DNA of 20,540 nt from an uncultured candidate division Zixibacteria bacterium (GCA_913009765.1 CAJVYT010000027.1:1-20540), one strand, 5' to 3'; positions 1 to 7,239 are shown, numbered from the stretch's first letter. Made by a program: numbers and translations. Notes: generated from the letters alone by a model not told the origin.

Positions 1-171
1 ATGTAGTCTTTAGACATGTGCAATTGTGGGAGCGTGTCGATCGATTCACCTCTACTTTTTTTATTATTTTTTTTTGTGTTTTTTTTTCTTTTTTTTCTAT
101 TGTTTTTTTTTTTAATGATACGGCGACCACCGAGATCTACACTCTTTCCCTACACGACGCTCTTCCGATCT
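1..171. other. Assembly artefact: low-complexity T tract plus Illumina P5/TruSeq universal adapter
   Basis: Positions 114-171 match, base for base, the 58-nt Illumina TruSeq universal (P5) adapter, from AATGATACGGCGACCACC to CGCTCTTCCGATCT. Positions about 54-113 are an almost pure T tract with scattered errors. Together they are the reverse complement of a read that ran through its insert into the adapter and then into the poly-A signal beyond it. Translating through the junction gives the peptides IRRPPRSTLFPYTTLFRS and TATTEIYTLSLHDALPI in two frames, which are adapter translations rather than proteins. The first ~53 bases have no recognisable identity and may be noise or a chimeric join. 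No gene should be called upstream of 172. Confidence 0.97.
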
Positions 172-773
172 TTGCCTCTTTCAGCTGGAATATCGAATTT
201 GCGGTTGGAATTCGTAACGACGGCAACGGATTAGATTATTATTCTGTTGTCTCATTAGATGATACTGCTGCCTCACCGGGGTGGACAACTGTAGATCAGG
301 ATTCTGTATCTCATGCCAACGTAGGGCAAACAACAACCGTATATTTTAACGTAGATCTTTCTCTTTGGGGCGGAGGTCTTAATGATACCTCTTTTGTCGT
401 TCATTATACTGTTATGTCAGCAATTGACACATCGGTAAAATATGCCGATTCTGTTACAATTATTAAATCAGTCACAGATATTGGTGATGACGGATTTGTT
501 GCTGTTCCTGACAGGTTTAATCTGTTCCAGAACTATCCAAACCCGTTTAATCCGACGACAAATATCTCATTTTCTATAACTCAAAAAACATCTGTAAGAA
601 TTGAGATTATAAATATAACCGGTCAATTAGTTGATGTAAGAAATCTTGGTGTTCTTCCTGCCGGTTCTCACGATATAGAATATGATGCATCTCGTTTATC
701 CTCCGGCGTATATTTTTATAGAATGACTACAGATAATGGCTCTATAAGCAAAAAAATGGTGCTATTGAAGTAA
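172..773 (+). CDS. Secreted protein, C-terminal part, with T9SS type A sorting domain (5' partial)
   Basis: Only the last ~200 residues are present; the reading frame runs upstream straight into adapter sequence, so the start is missing and no ATG in the artefact should be used. The first part (SFSWNIEFAVGIRNDGNGLDYYSVV and following) is beta-rich with Asp/Asn/Ser/Thr, like an extracellular Ig-like or lectin-type module. The last ~85 residues carry the hallmark NLFQNYPNPFNPTT followed by a seven-strand FlgD-like Ig fold, SSGVYFYRM and a basic KKMVLLK end. This matches the Por/type IX secretion type A sorting domain used in the FCB superphylum to export proteins and attach them to the surface. 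The catalytic or binding part of the protein lies off the contig, so its function is unknown. An intrinsic terminator follows. Confidence 0.9.
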
Positions 774-800
774 ATAAATAAGCCATTTATAAAAAACTTA

Positions 801-828
801 AAACCCCGACAAAATCGGGGTTTTTTTT
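801..828 (+). terminator. Rho-independent terminator after the T9SS-tail gene
   Basis: CCCCGA (804-809) pairs with TCGGGG (815-820) around the loop CAAAA, the stem can extend by A-T pairs, and a run of eight Ts follows directly. It lies 28 bases after the stop codon. Confidence 0.92.
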
Positions 829-900
829 ATTGTCTTTGTGCCGATAATATTTAATATTATGCTGAATGACGTAATATATATCAATAGCTAAGGAAATTTC

Positions 901-1899
901 GTGCCGTTAGAACTAAAAGTCATTGGGAAAACAGATAAAGGGTTGGTCAGAAAAGGAAATGAAGACTACCTGCACATAGATAAAGAAAATCAGATCTTTG
1001 CAGTCTGTGACGGCATGGGTGGACATAAGGCAGGTGAGGTTGCCTCAATGATGGCTTCTGAAATGCTTGATATTACTTACAAACAATATAACACAGCTTT
1101 ACAAAATGACCAAAATTTAAATTTTGGTAAAGCTCTTCCGGTAAGTGGTGATATTTTGCTGAAATCTATCAGACTTGCCAACAGAGCAATTTATAACAAA
1201 GCATCTGACAATCCGGATTTACACGGCATGGGGACGACAATTGTTGCCTTGGCATTTGAAAATAATTTGTTATCAATTGCTCATGTCGGCGATAGTCGAG
1301 CGTATAGAATTGAAAATAAAAAACTCTTTCCCTTAACATCTGATCATTCTTGGATTGCCGAAATTCAAAAGACACAAAATATTTCAGAAGAAGAAGCATC
1401 ATCGGTTGTAGGTAAAAATGTTATCACCAGAGCATTGGGTGTTCGAGATAACGTTGAAGTTGATTACCGCCTGATAAAAGTTAAACGAGGAGATAAGTTT
1501 CTGCTCTGCTCTGACGGACTTTGTGGCTATGCTGATGACGATGAAATCTTTGCATCTATTGAAACAGCCGGTAATAACAATGAAAAAATAGTCGATAACC
1601 TTATTCAAATGGCAAATGACCGAGGCGGAGCTGACAATATAACTATTATTGTTGCAGAGGTTGTTGATATTGCCGAAAGTAATCTTCCCTCAGTAGAAGT
1701 TTTTACACTTGAAGCGGAATCAGCCGAACTACTTGCTGCTGAAGATTCTTGGATTGACAAGATTAATGATTTTGTGCTAAAAAAAAACGGTGATACAGCC
1801 TTGATAGAATCGCAGCCTCAAAAAAAATCTATTATGCTTATTTTTGCTCTTTTCATAATTGCTGCTGCTGTTGTTATCTACTTTGCCACTATGAAATGA
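901..1899 (+). CDS. Membrane-anchored PP2C-family serine/threonine protein phosphatase
   Basis: A 332-residue PP2C (PPM) phosphatase that would remove phosphate from Ser/Thr residues, usually opposing a Hanks-type kinase. The PP2C motifs occur in order: RKGNED (17-22), VCDGMGGHKAGE (35-46) with metal ligands D22 and D37, HGMGTT (108-113), HVGDSRAYR (128-136), LTSDHSW, ITRALG, CSDGLCGYADDDEI with D205, and GGADNITIIV with D245. After an acidic linker (about 255-305) a single hydrophobic helix (309-329) ends the protein, so the catalytic domain should sit on the cytoplasmic face of the inner membrane. The GTG start follows AAGGAA at good spacing. No kinase partner is in the window; the gene precedes a glycosyltransferase by 53 bases and may be co-transcribed with it. 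The family call is firm, the substrate unknown. Confidence 0.93.
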   Translation: MPLELKVIGKTDKGLVRKGNEDYLHIDKENQIFAVCDGMGGHKAGEVASMMASEMLDITYKQYNTALQNDQNLNFGKALPVSGDILLKSIRLANRAIYNKASDNPDLHGMGTTIVALAFENNLLSIAHVGDSRAYRIENKKLFPLTSDHSWIAEIQKTQNISEEEASSVVGKNVITRALGVRDNVEVDYRLIKVKRGDKFLLCSDGLCGYADDDEIFASIETAGNNNEKIVDNLIQMANDRGGADNITIIVAEVVDIAESNLPSVEVFTLEAESAELLAAEDSWIDKINDFVLKKNGDTALIESQPQKKSIMLIFALFIIAAAVVIYFATMK

Positions 1900-1952
1900 C
1901 GAACGCAATGAAATTGCTTGCTTCAAGCTCTTAAATTATATTCTTTTTTAAC

Positions 1953-3881
1953 ATGGCTAAATTCTCTCATACATCTCTCAAAGATTATATCTTCTTATTC
2001 TCTTTTGCCTTATTGATAAGAATCATATTTCTCTTTCAATTTCAGTCTGTTATAATTTTTGATAATCCTGTTGTTGATATGGCATATCATCATAATTGGG
2101 CATTGGCAATTGCAAACGGTAAGCAATTCTATGCCGGACCTTTTTTTCGGGCTCCATTGTATCCTCTGTTTTTAGGCTTTGTCTATTGGCTCTTTGGGGA
2201 ATCATCTTGGATTATTAGAATTATACAGGCAGTTATCGGCTCGGTAAGTTGTGTACTGCTCTATGAAATCGGTCGAGAATTATTTAACCGTAAGACTTCG
2301 GTATTAGCTTCGGTTATTATGGCACTATACGCACCGCTTATATTTTTTGATGCACAGTTGCTGGTTCCAAATTTAGCCATATTTCTGAACCTGATGGCGT
2401 TAGTTTTTATAGTAAGAACACAAACAAAAAATGACCTAAAATCTTATCTTTTGTCAGGACTCTTTTTGGGATTATCGGCAATAGCAAGACCAACGATTGG
2501 GCTGTTTGCTCTTATGCTTATTATCTATTTGGTTTATATCAATAGAAAAAAGATGAAAACTCAGTTAAAAAAAATCGCATTATTGGTTCTTTGCATCTTT
2601 ATCCCAATTTTACCTGTGACAGTGTATAACTATGTACAGAGTTCTGAAATTACGCTTATAGCCGCTTATGGTGGGATTAATTTTTATATCGGCAACTACG
2701 ATAGTGCCGATGGTGTCTCGGCGGTTATCCCTGGCGTGCGTCCTGATTGGCAGGGCGGTAAAGAAGATACCAAACAGATTGCTGAAAAAGAGTTAGGTCG
2801 AACTCTTTCAGAAACCGAGCAATCGGACTTTTGGTTTGATAAAGCGATGGATGATATTTCTGATGACCCTTTGAGATGGGTAGGTTTACTTATTAAAAAG
2901 ATGGGTATGTTAATAAATGGGTATGAGCTGTCAAACAATTTTGATTTTTATTATTTTGCTCATCAGACAACTCTTATGAAGATACTATTACATCGTTCAT
3001 TCTTGTTTTTCCCTTTTGGGCTATTATTTCCACTGGGATTTTTAGGAATCTTTTTATTATCAAAATATGAGAAAAAACATAAGATACTTCTTCTCTATCT
3101 GCTAGCAGCCGCTGTTTCAATAATTTTATTTTTAGTAACAGCTCGTTATAGATTATATATGGTTCCTCCTCTTATATTGTTTGCATCGTACTCTATTTTT
3201 TATTTTAAAAAAAATTGGAGAACTATCTCAAAGCTGAAAATAGGTATCTATGGGATTTTATTTTTAGCATTACTTACAGTTTGTAATGCTGATATGTACG
3301 GATATGCAAAAGCCACAAATGCTCATGGGTTACATACGACTGCGACTCTTTATCAAAAACAAGGCAACATCAGAAAAGCCTCTGAATATTACCAAAAAGC
3401 ACTTGATGCTGACTATAACCAAACTGAGACTCTCAACGACTACGCACTCTTACTTACCTCACAAAAGAAATATGAAAAAGCCGAAAAACTATTATTACAT
3501 GGGTTGACTCTTCCAAACAGTAATTTTATGATGCGTTATAATTTGGGTTATCTGTATTTACAAATATTCCAACCGGAGAATGCCAAAAAGCAGTTTAAAA
3601 AAGTCATTTCTGAAAGACCAAATTATATTTTTGCTCATAACAATCTTGGACTTTCATATATGTGGCTCGGACAACTTGATTCGGCATTGATGGTGTATTA
3701 TAATTTGATAAAAATAGAACCGTCATTTACCGAAAGCTATTATAATGCAGGTTTGATTTGGCTGGATAAAAAAGCAGCTGATTCTGCCGAGTTCTACTTT
3801 CGGAATTTTTTAGACCATAATCCCTCAAATACTCCTCAGATAGAAACTTCCACACATTTGCTGGACTCATTAGAGCAGTAA
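1953..3881 (+). CDS. GT39/ArnT-PMT-like membrane glycosyltransferase with C-terminal TPR domain
   Basis: A 642-residue polytopic membrane protein. Residues 1 to about 445 contain roughly ten to twelve hydrophobic segments with GT39 features: an acidic residue in the first periplasmic loop (DNPVVDMAYHHNWA, D42 the likely catalytic base), GPFFRAPLYPLFLG after it, and ARYRLYMVPPLILF near the last membrane segment. Such enzymes move a sugar from a polyprenyl-phosphate donor to a lipid or protein acceptor on the outer side of the inner membrane. From about residue 460 to the end there are four to five tetratricopeptide repeats (for example ASEYYQKALDADYNQTETLNDYALLL and FAHNNLGLSYMWLGQLDSAL), a protein-binding scaffold probably on the periplasmic side. 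The Shine-Dalgarno before the chosen ATG is poor. Donor and acceptor cannot be told from sequence. Confidence 0.85.
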   Translation: MAKFSHTSLKDYIFLFSFALLIRIIFLFQFQSVIIFDNPVVDMAYHHNWALAIANGKQFYAGPFFRAPLYPLFLGFVYWLFGESSWIIRIIQAVIGSVSCVLLYEIGRELFNRKTSVLASVIMALYAPLIFFDAQLLVPNLAIFLNLMALVFIVRTQTKNDLKSYLLSGLFLGLSAIARPTIGLFALMLIIYLVYINRKKMKTQLKKIALLVLCIFIPILPVTVYNYVQSSEITLIAAYGGINFYIGNYDSADGVSAVIPGVRPDWQGGKEDTKQIAEKELGRTLSETEQSDFWFDKAMDDISDDPLRWVGLLIKKMGMLINGYELSNNFDFYYFAHQTTLMKILLHRSFLFFPFGLLFPLGFLGIFLLSKYEKKHKILLLYLLAAAVSIILFLVTARYRLYMVPPLILFASYSIFYFKKNWRTISKLKIGIYGILFLALLTVCNADMYGYAKATNAHGLHTTATLYQKQGNIRKASEYYQKALDADYNQTETLNDYALLLTSQKKYEKAEKLLLHGLTLPNSNFMMRYNLGYLYLQIFQPENAKKQFKKVISERPNYIFAHNNLGLSYMWLGQLDSALMVYYNLIKIEPSFTESYYNAGLIWLDKKAADSAEFYFRNFLDHNPSNTPQIETSTHLLDSLEQ

Positions 3882-3922
3882 TTGGAATATTGTGTAAATC
3901 CAATATCGTCAATAAATTTCAC

Positions 3923-3953
3923 TTGACATTTTTTGTAAGAATTTGCTTATTAG
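3923..3953 (+). promoter_or_regulatory. Probable sigma-70-type promoter of tRNA-Arg
   Basis: A perfect TTGACA (3923-3928) lies 19 bases before TATTAG (3948-3953), which would start transcription a few bases upstream of the mature tRNA 5' end. The spacing is longer than ideal, so the -10 assignment is tentative. Confidence 0.5.
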
Positions 3954-3964
3954 AAAACTCAAAT

Positions 3965-4038
3965 GCGCCCGTAGATCAATTGGATAGATCGTCTGACTAC
4001 GGATTAGAAGGTTGAGGGTTCGACTCCTTCCGGGCGTA
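3965..4038 (+). tRNA. tRNA-Arg, anticodon ACG
   Basis: A 74-nt cloverleaf. The acceptor stem GCGCCCG pairs with CGGGCGT (one G-U at the first pair) and leaves discriminator A. The anticodon arm TCTGA-CTACGGA-TTAGA places ACG at positions 34-36, read as ICG after deamination, for CGN arginine codons. The T arm contains GGTTCGACTCC. No 3' CCA is encoded, so it must be added enzymatically. A run of Ts follows at once and probably ends the transcript. Confidence 0.96.
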
Positions 4039-4148
4039 TTTTTTTTAATCATGATCGACTAACTACTTACAATTTTATCTTATTATTATATCTACATTTG
4101 AATATATGTTTCTTTATTTGGTATATATAATAAACAAAGGAGAAAAAT

Positions 4149-4313
4149 ATGTCAGGAGCCAGTGCAATCGCTGCTGCTATTGCTGCTAAAAAGAAACGTG
4201 AAAGACAGCAAAAAGAGGAAGAAATTATGACCAAATACAGTGCTGAAGATTTAGACGGATGGAAATTTACACTTGCAGGTCGCAGTTCCGATTCTATAAA
4301 AATACAATCGTGA
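4149..4313 (+). CDS. Small Ala/Lys/Glu-rich protein, 54 residues, probably C-terminally truncated
   Basis: A short ORF with a near-perfect Shine-Dalgarno (AAAGGAGA, 5-6 bases before ATG) and AT-rich promoter-like sequence upstream (TTGAAT at 4098, TATATA at 4122). The product begins MSGASAIAAAIAAKKKRER, continues as a charged helix, and reaches MTKYSAEDLDGWKFTLAGRSSDS before stopping. From memory, small bacterial proteins of unknown function share this layout (an Ala-rich start, a basic/acidic helix, then a DL.xxWEFKI-type motif) but are about 80-90 residues long and end with a basic segment. Here the frame ends soon after the Trp motif and the DNA turns at once into hairpin repeats. The ORF is therefore probably a truncated remnant, or a very short variant. 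Function unknown. Confidence 0.5.
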   Translation: MSGASAIAAAIAAKKKRERQQKEEEIMTKYSAEDLDGWKFTLAGRSSDSIKIQS

Positions 4314-4593
4314 GAAACCCGACATTGTTGTGGCAGACGTTCTCGTCTGCCAATCTTCAATCACATTCATTATACTGGAAGACATTGGTTGTGTTTATTT
4401 TCATGGCGTTAGGACTAGACTCCGTGGCAAACACGGAGAGGAGTTCGGTGGTTTTTTTGTAGGGAACATACATGCCTGTTCCTCATGAAAGGTTGAGGCA
4501 TGCCTCAGCCCTACAATTGTTTCCCCGAGTGGAATAAAGTGTGTGAAAAAACTGACCCTTTCCGTTTAGGCGGACTCAGGGTGACAGACAATA
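4314..4593. repeat. Gene-free stretch made of palindromic dispersed repeats
   Basis: No coding frame has support here. Hairpins follow one another: TGGCAGACG/CGTCTGCCA with a 4-nt loop (4331-4352), CTCCGTG/CACGGAG (4420-4438), a branched TTGTAGGG...CCCTACAA element (4457-4516), and CTCAGGGTGACA near 4575, whose minus-strand reading GTCACCCTGAG recurs at about 14948. The second and third also have relatives near 15260-15450. The stretch separates the truncated small ORF from the minus-strand citryl-CoA lyase operon. Confidence 0.75.
4457..4516. repeat. Branched palindromic repeat, TTGTAGGG/CCCTACAA type, copy 1
   Basis: An outer 8-bp stem TTGTAGGG/CCCTACAA encloses two inner hairpins: an imperfect GGAACA...TGTTCC and TGAGGC/GCCTCA. 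Copy 2 at 15294-15354 has the same outer stem, the same inner layout and almost the same length, with differences mainly in the inner arms and loops. Confidence 0.8.
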
Positions 4594-4623
4594 ATCCTGT
4601 CAGAAACACTTTCCTGACAGGAT
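4594..4623 (-). terminator. Hairpin just after the citryl-CoA lyase-like gene
   Basis: ATCCTGTCAG (4594-4603) pairs perfectly with CTGACAGGAT (4614-4623), a 10-bp stem with a 10-nt loop, five bases beyond the minus-strand stop codon. The following T tract on the minus strand is weak (TATTGTCT), so termination is plausible by position rather than certain. Confidence 0.55.
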
Positions 4624-4627
4624 AATC

Positions 4628-5395
4628 TTATTTTATTTCCCGTTCGTCGGGACCGTCATAATCAAATGGAAGTGGTCCAAGTTTTCGCATTGGTTTTTCA
4701 CGAGTCTTTTCTTCATAGGCATGAGCAATGAGTCCGGGAACTCGTGAAATAATGAAAAATCCTTTGCCAAGCTGCCAATCAAAACCCATGTCAGAAATAA
4801 CAGCAGCAATAGCACCGTCAACATTGATAGGAAGTTGTTTTCCTGTTTTTTCAGCAAGGGTGGATTCTATCGCTTTACACAGTTCTATATGTTTCCCCAA
4901 ATAGCCATGTCTGTCAGCTATCTCAAAAAGTTTTGCAGTACGTGGGTCAACTTTGTGTAGCCTGTGTCCAAAGCCCGGCATTCTTCTTTTGTTTTCTTTG
5001 AGCCAGTCGACCAATTCAGAAGCTGTTGATACGGCATCTTTACCTTTAGCAGCCCATTCCTGCATAATTTTTGCTGATTGTTCTATTGCTCCCCCATGAG
5101 TGTCTCCAATAACCAAGACACCGCCTGCAACGGCAGCATTAAGCGAGTTTCCCCCTGACATGACAGTACGAGCACCCAAGACAGACGGCGGAGTCGCACC
5201 ATGGTCTATTGAGGCAACCAAAATAGCATTCATCAGTTCTGCTTCAGCTTGAGAAGGAAGTTCACCTTTGAGAATTAAATAGACTGTTTCGGCATAAGAG
5301 AGGTTCTCCATTATGTCAGTAATATTGTACCCTTTGACATGGATCTTACCGGGTTCAATTTTCGTTATAGCTGTTTTCCAATTTCCTGATGACAT
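4628..5395 (-). CDS. Citryl-CoA lyase-like protein (citrate synthase superfamily)
   Basis: A 255-residue member of the citrate synthase fold that lacks the N-terminal part of full-length citrate synthase (about 370-430 residues). The superfamily's catalytic set is visible: H100 in GDTHGGA, H144 in GFGHRLHKVDPR, and D193 in NVDGAIAA, with SRVPGLIAHAYEE (R218) near the end. Stand-alone proteins of this size resemble citryl-CoA lyase of Hydrogenobacter and the C-terminal domain of ATP-citrate lyase. They cleave (S)-citryl-CoA to oxaloacetate and acetyl-CoA. AGAGGT precedes the ATG. It is the second gene of a minus-strand operon, 18 bases after the lipoprotein. No citryl-CoA synthetase is in the window, so citrate cleavage is inference; many such proteins are uncharacterised and may act on other acyl-CoA lyase or condensation reactions. 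Confidence 0.85.
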   Translation of the reverse strand: MSSGNWKTAITKIEPGKIHVKGYNITDIMENLSYAETVYLILKGELPSQAEAELMNAILVASIDHGATPPSVLGARTVMSGGNSLNAAVAGGVLVIGDTHGGAIEQSAKIMQEWAAKGKDAVSTASELVDWLKENKRRMPGFGHRLHKVDPRTAKLFEIADRHGYLGKHIELCKAIESTLAEKTGKQLPINVDGAIAAVISDMGFDWQLGKGFFIISRVPGLIAHAYEEKTREKPMRKLGPLPFDYDGPDEREIK

Positions 5396-5413
5396 TACAT
5401 ACCTCTATTTATT

Positions 5414-6259
5414 CTACTTTTTTTTCTTCATTGCTTGGCGAATAACCCTCAGCCAATCTTTTTCCAACGTATCCAAATTTATATTGCAAATAGTTTGGAT
5501 TGTCGGCTCAAATTCACGTGGTGATTCATATAGTAATTTAAAATTATCAATACCATATTTATAAATAAAATAGTCTATAAAAGAAGCAGCCTCGGCAGAC
5601 TGATACGCTTCCGCATTGTAATTAACCCTCGTATCCTTGATTAAATCCTGAAGATAAATAAACTTTGTTGAATCTATGAATGAAAGTGTCGTTACATGAT
5701 AATTACGTCCTGACGCATCAAGCAAACGCAAAATACCATGGTATAAAAACTTATACTGCGAATCAATTTTAGTCCACTGTTTTAATGCATACATAGCAGC
5801 AGTAATACCCAGCCTATTCCCGGGCCAGTAGTAAATGGAATCACCACGAACTGTCGGAAATTCTGAGTTCGCCAAATCCTGTCCCTGTCCAAAACCTGTG
5901 TAATAAAATATTGTGATTGAATCGGTCGGCTCCGGTAATCTGAAAAATTGGAAATCTCGTCGTAAAACTGTTTTATATATTTGGGCGTAATCCTGCATCT
6001 TCTCAGTAAATGGATGCCCTTCAGGAAAGATAATTTTAATATTTTTATATTGAGCTGTCGACCAAGAATCATAATCATATGTTTTGGCAGTATCAACATA
6101 CACTGTTGTATCTTGTATGTTATTAAAAGAAATTTGAGGTGAAGCAGGCTTCACTTTTTGCGTTTCTTTTTTAGAACTACAAGCCCCTAAAAGCAAAAAA
6201 ATGACAAATAACAATATATTAGGCATACATGATTTCAAAGAGACACTCATTTTCTTCAT
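5414..6259 (-). CDS. Lipoprotein with degenerate gluzincin (peptidase MA-like) features
   Basis: A 281-residue predicted lipoprotein. MKK, a hydrophobic helix and the lipobox LLGAC (C27) are followed by SSKKE, which fits export and N-terminal lipidation. The mature part has IKIIFPEGHPF, a beta-rich middle, and a C-terminal SAEAASFIDYFIYKYGIDNFKLLYESP...LEKDWLRVI stretch. That stretch resembles the end of peptidase MA/gluzincin domains, where the Y-x-YG-x-x-x-x-x-L-L and final W are typical. The expected HExxH zinc site is absent; the nearest candidate is FLYHGILRLLD, so enzymatic activity is doubtful. It is the first gene of the operon with the citryl-CoA lyase-like gene, downstream of a good promoter. 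A second Met three codons on is an alternative start; no clear Shine-Dalgarno is seen. Function unknown. Confidence 0.8.
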   Translation of the reverse strand: MKKMSVSLKSCMPNILLFVIFLLLGACSSKKETQKVKPASPQISFNNIQDTTVYVDTAKTYDYDSWSTAQYKNIKIIFPEGHPFTEKMQDYAQIYKTVLRRDFQFFRLPEPTDSITIFYYTGFGQGQDLANSEFPTVRGDSIYYWPGNRLGITAAMYALKQWTKIDSQYKFLYHGILRLLDASGRNYHVTTLSFIDSTKFIYLQDLIKDTRVNYNAEAYQSAEAASFIDYFIYKYGIDNFKLLYESPREFEPTIQTICNINLDTLEKDWLRVIRQAMKKKK

Positions 6260-6323
6260 AAAAATTTTATAATTAATACATATACAAAAAAGTACAATTT
6301 ATTTAAAGCAAACATGTTTGGAA

Positions 6324-6352
6324 AATATACATAGGAATCTCACATGAGTCAA
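6324..6352 (-). promoter_or_regulatory. Sigma-70-type promoter for the lipoprotein/citryl-CoA lyase operon
   Basis: Read on the minus strand, TTGACT (6352-6347) is followed after exactly 17 bases by TATATT (6329-6324), each five of six to consensus. Transcription would begin near 6317, giving a leader of about 57 bases. Confidence 0.7.
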
Positions 6353-6387
6353 ATTTATTCTTTACGTTATTTTTTTCACAAACTGAC

Positions 6388-6416
6388 TTGACTTCATTGA
6401 GAATTTTGGCGATATT
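6388..6416 (+). promoter_or_regulatory. Probable promoter of the nine-gene oxidoreductase operon
   Basis: TTGACT (6388-6393), 17 bases, then GATATT (6411-6416). The transcript would start near 6423, with a leader of about 90 bases before the GTG start at 6517. It lies about 35 bp from the divergent promoter, so a single regulator could act on both. The -10 is only four of six to consensus. Confidence 0.5.
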
Positions 6417-6516
6417 TGAACCAAGACTAATTTGAGGGTCTTTAGTATGCTGTAGAGAAGCCGAATTTGATGTGGAATACAGAAAACACTTTAAATTAGA
6501 TACATAAGGTACAGCA

Positions 6517-7239
6517 GTGTTGACGGATAGTCGCTTACAAAAATGGGACTCACCCCATATTAAAAAATCTATAAATATCATTGTCGGCGGGTATGGCTCC
6601 GGGAAATCGGAAGTTTCGGTAAATTTGGCGAGACATCTTGTGCTTGACAGTTCTTTTACGGCTCGTCCTATTTCAATTTTAGATTTAGATATTGCCAATC
6701 CTTATTTTCGTTCCCGTGAAGCATCAGCCGAACTTGAAAAACTCGGTATCTCCCCTATCAATCCTGAGGGAGCACAGTTTTATGCAGACCTTCCGATAAT
6801 TCTTCCTCAAGTAAGAGGAACTATTGAGACTGCAGAGGGTACAATTATCTGTGATGTCGGAGGAGATGATGTAGGTGCGAGAGTTTTGAGTTCCTTGGGA
6901 ACATCATTTGATACCTCTACGTATGATATGCTGCTTGTATTGAATGCCAACCGTCCTTTCACATCAGACCTTGCCGGCAGCCTAAAAACGATTGCTGAAA
7001 TAGAATCAGCATCAAGATTACAATTTACAGGTATAATATCAAACACCCATATGATGGATGATACCGATGAAGAAGTTGTCATGCGAGGAATCAAATTATC
7101 AAAAGAAGTAAGTAAACAGACCGGCTTAAAACTGTTTTTTGTTTCAGCCGAACAAAAGATTTTGGATAAAATAAATAGAGCAAACATAGACATTCCGGTT
7201 TTACCCCTAAACCGATCGCTTTTAAAGCCCTGGGAGTAA
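6517..7239 (+). CDS. MinD/CobQ-like P-loop ATPase, first gene of the oxidoreductase operon
   Basis: A 240-residue P-loop NTPase. Walker A is GGYGSGKSE (24-32), followed by VNLA and the switch-like ILDLDIANPYFRSRE (54-68) found in MinD/ParA/CobQ-type ATPases. The Walker B-like strand is IICDVGGDDVGARVL (110-124), and FTGIISNTHM supplies the NxH/NxD base-recognition region. An in-frame stop 9-12 bases before the GTG fixes the start at 6517 or the adjacent TTG at 6520; AAGGT lies 6 bases upstream. The gene leads an operon of iron-sulfur and thiamine enzymes, so a role in assembling, maturing or positioning the complex is suggested, by analogy with MinD-like Nbp35/ApbC scaffolds. It lacks the C-terminal CxxC of ApbC. 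Specific function not established. Confidence 0.8.
   Translation: MLTDSRLQKWDSPHIKKSINIIVGGYGSGKSEVSVNLARHLVLDSSFTARPISILDLDIANPYFRSREASAELEKLGISPINPEGAQFYADLPIILPQVRGTIETAEGTIICDVGGDDVGARVLSSLGTSFDTSTYDMLLVLNANRPFTSDLAGSLKTIAEIESASRLQFTGIISNTHMMDDTDEEVVMRGIKLSKEVSKQTGLKLFFVSAEQKILDKINRANIDIPVLPLNRSLLKPWE

Noticed and set aside
18..171. Apparent N-terminal extension of the T9SS-tail protein from an ATG at 18, and a second 72-residue ORF from 16
   Set aside because: Both translate the T tract and sequencing adapter; neither is biological.
4067..4360. 97-residue minus-strand ORF
   Set aside because: It is antisense to the small ORF with the strong Shine-Dalgarno and into the repeats; composition is not protein-like.
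5414..6259. Active zinc metallopeptidase call for the lipoprotein
   Set aside because: No HExxH or other convincing metal-binding motif is visible.
6343..6390. 15-codon ORF (MSQIYSLRYFFHKLT) behind AGGAA in the divergent gap, as a leader peptide
   Set aside because: It overlaps the minus-strand promoter, begins upstream of the likely plus-strand start site, and has no attenuator structure after it.
6303..6698. 131-residue minus-strand ORF in the divergent promoter region
   Set aside because: It lies antisense to the Walker A region of the ATPase and across both promoters; there is no ribosome-binding site or recognisable domain.
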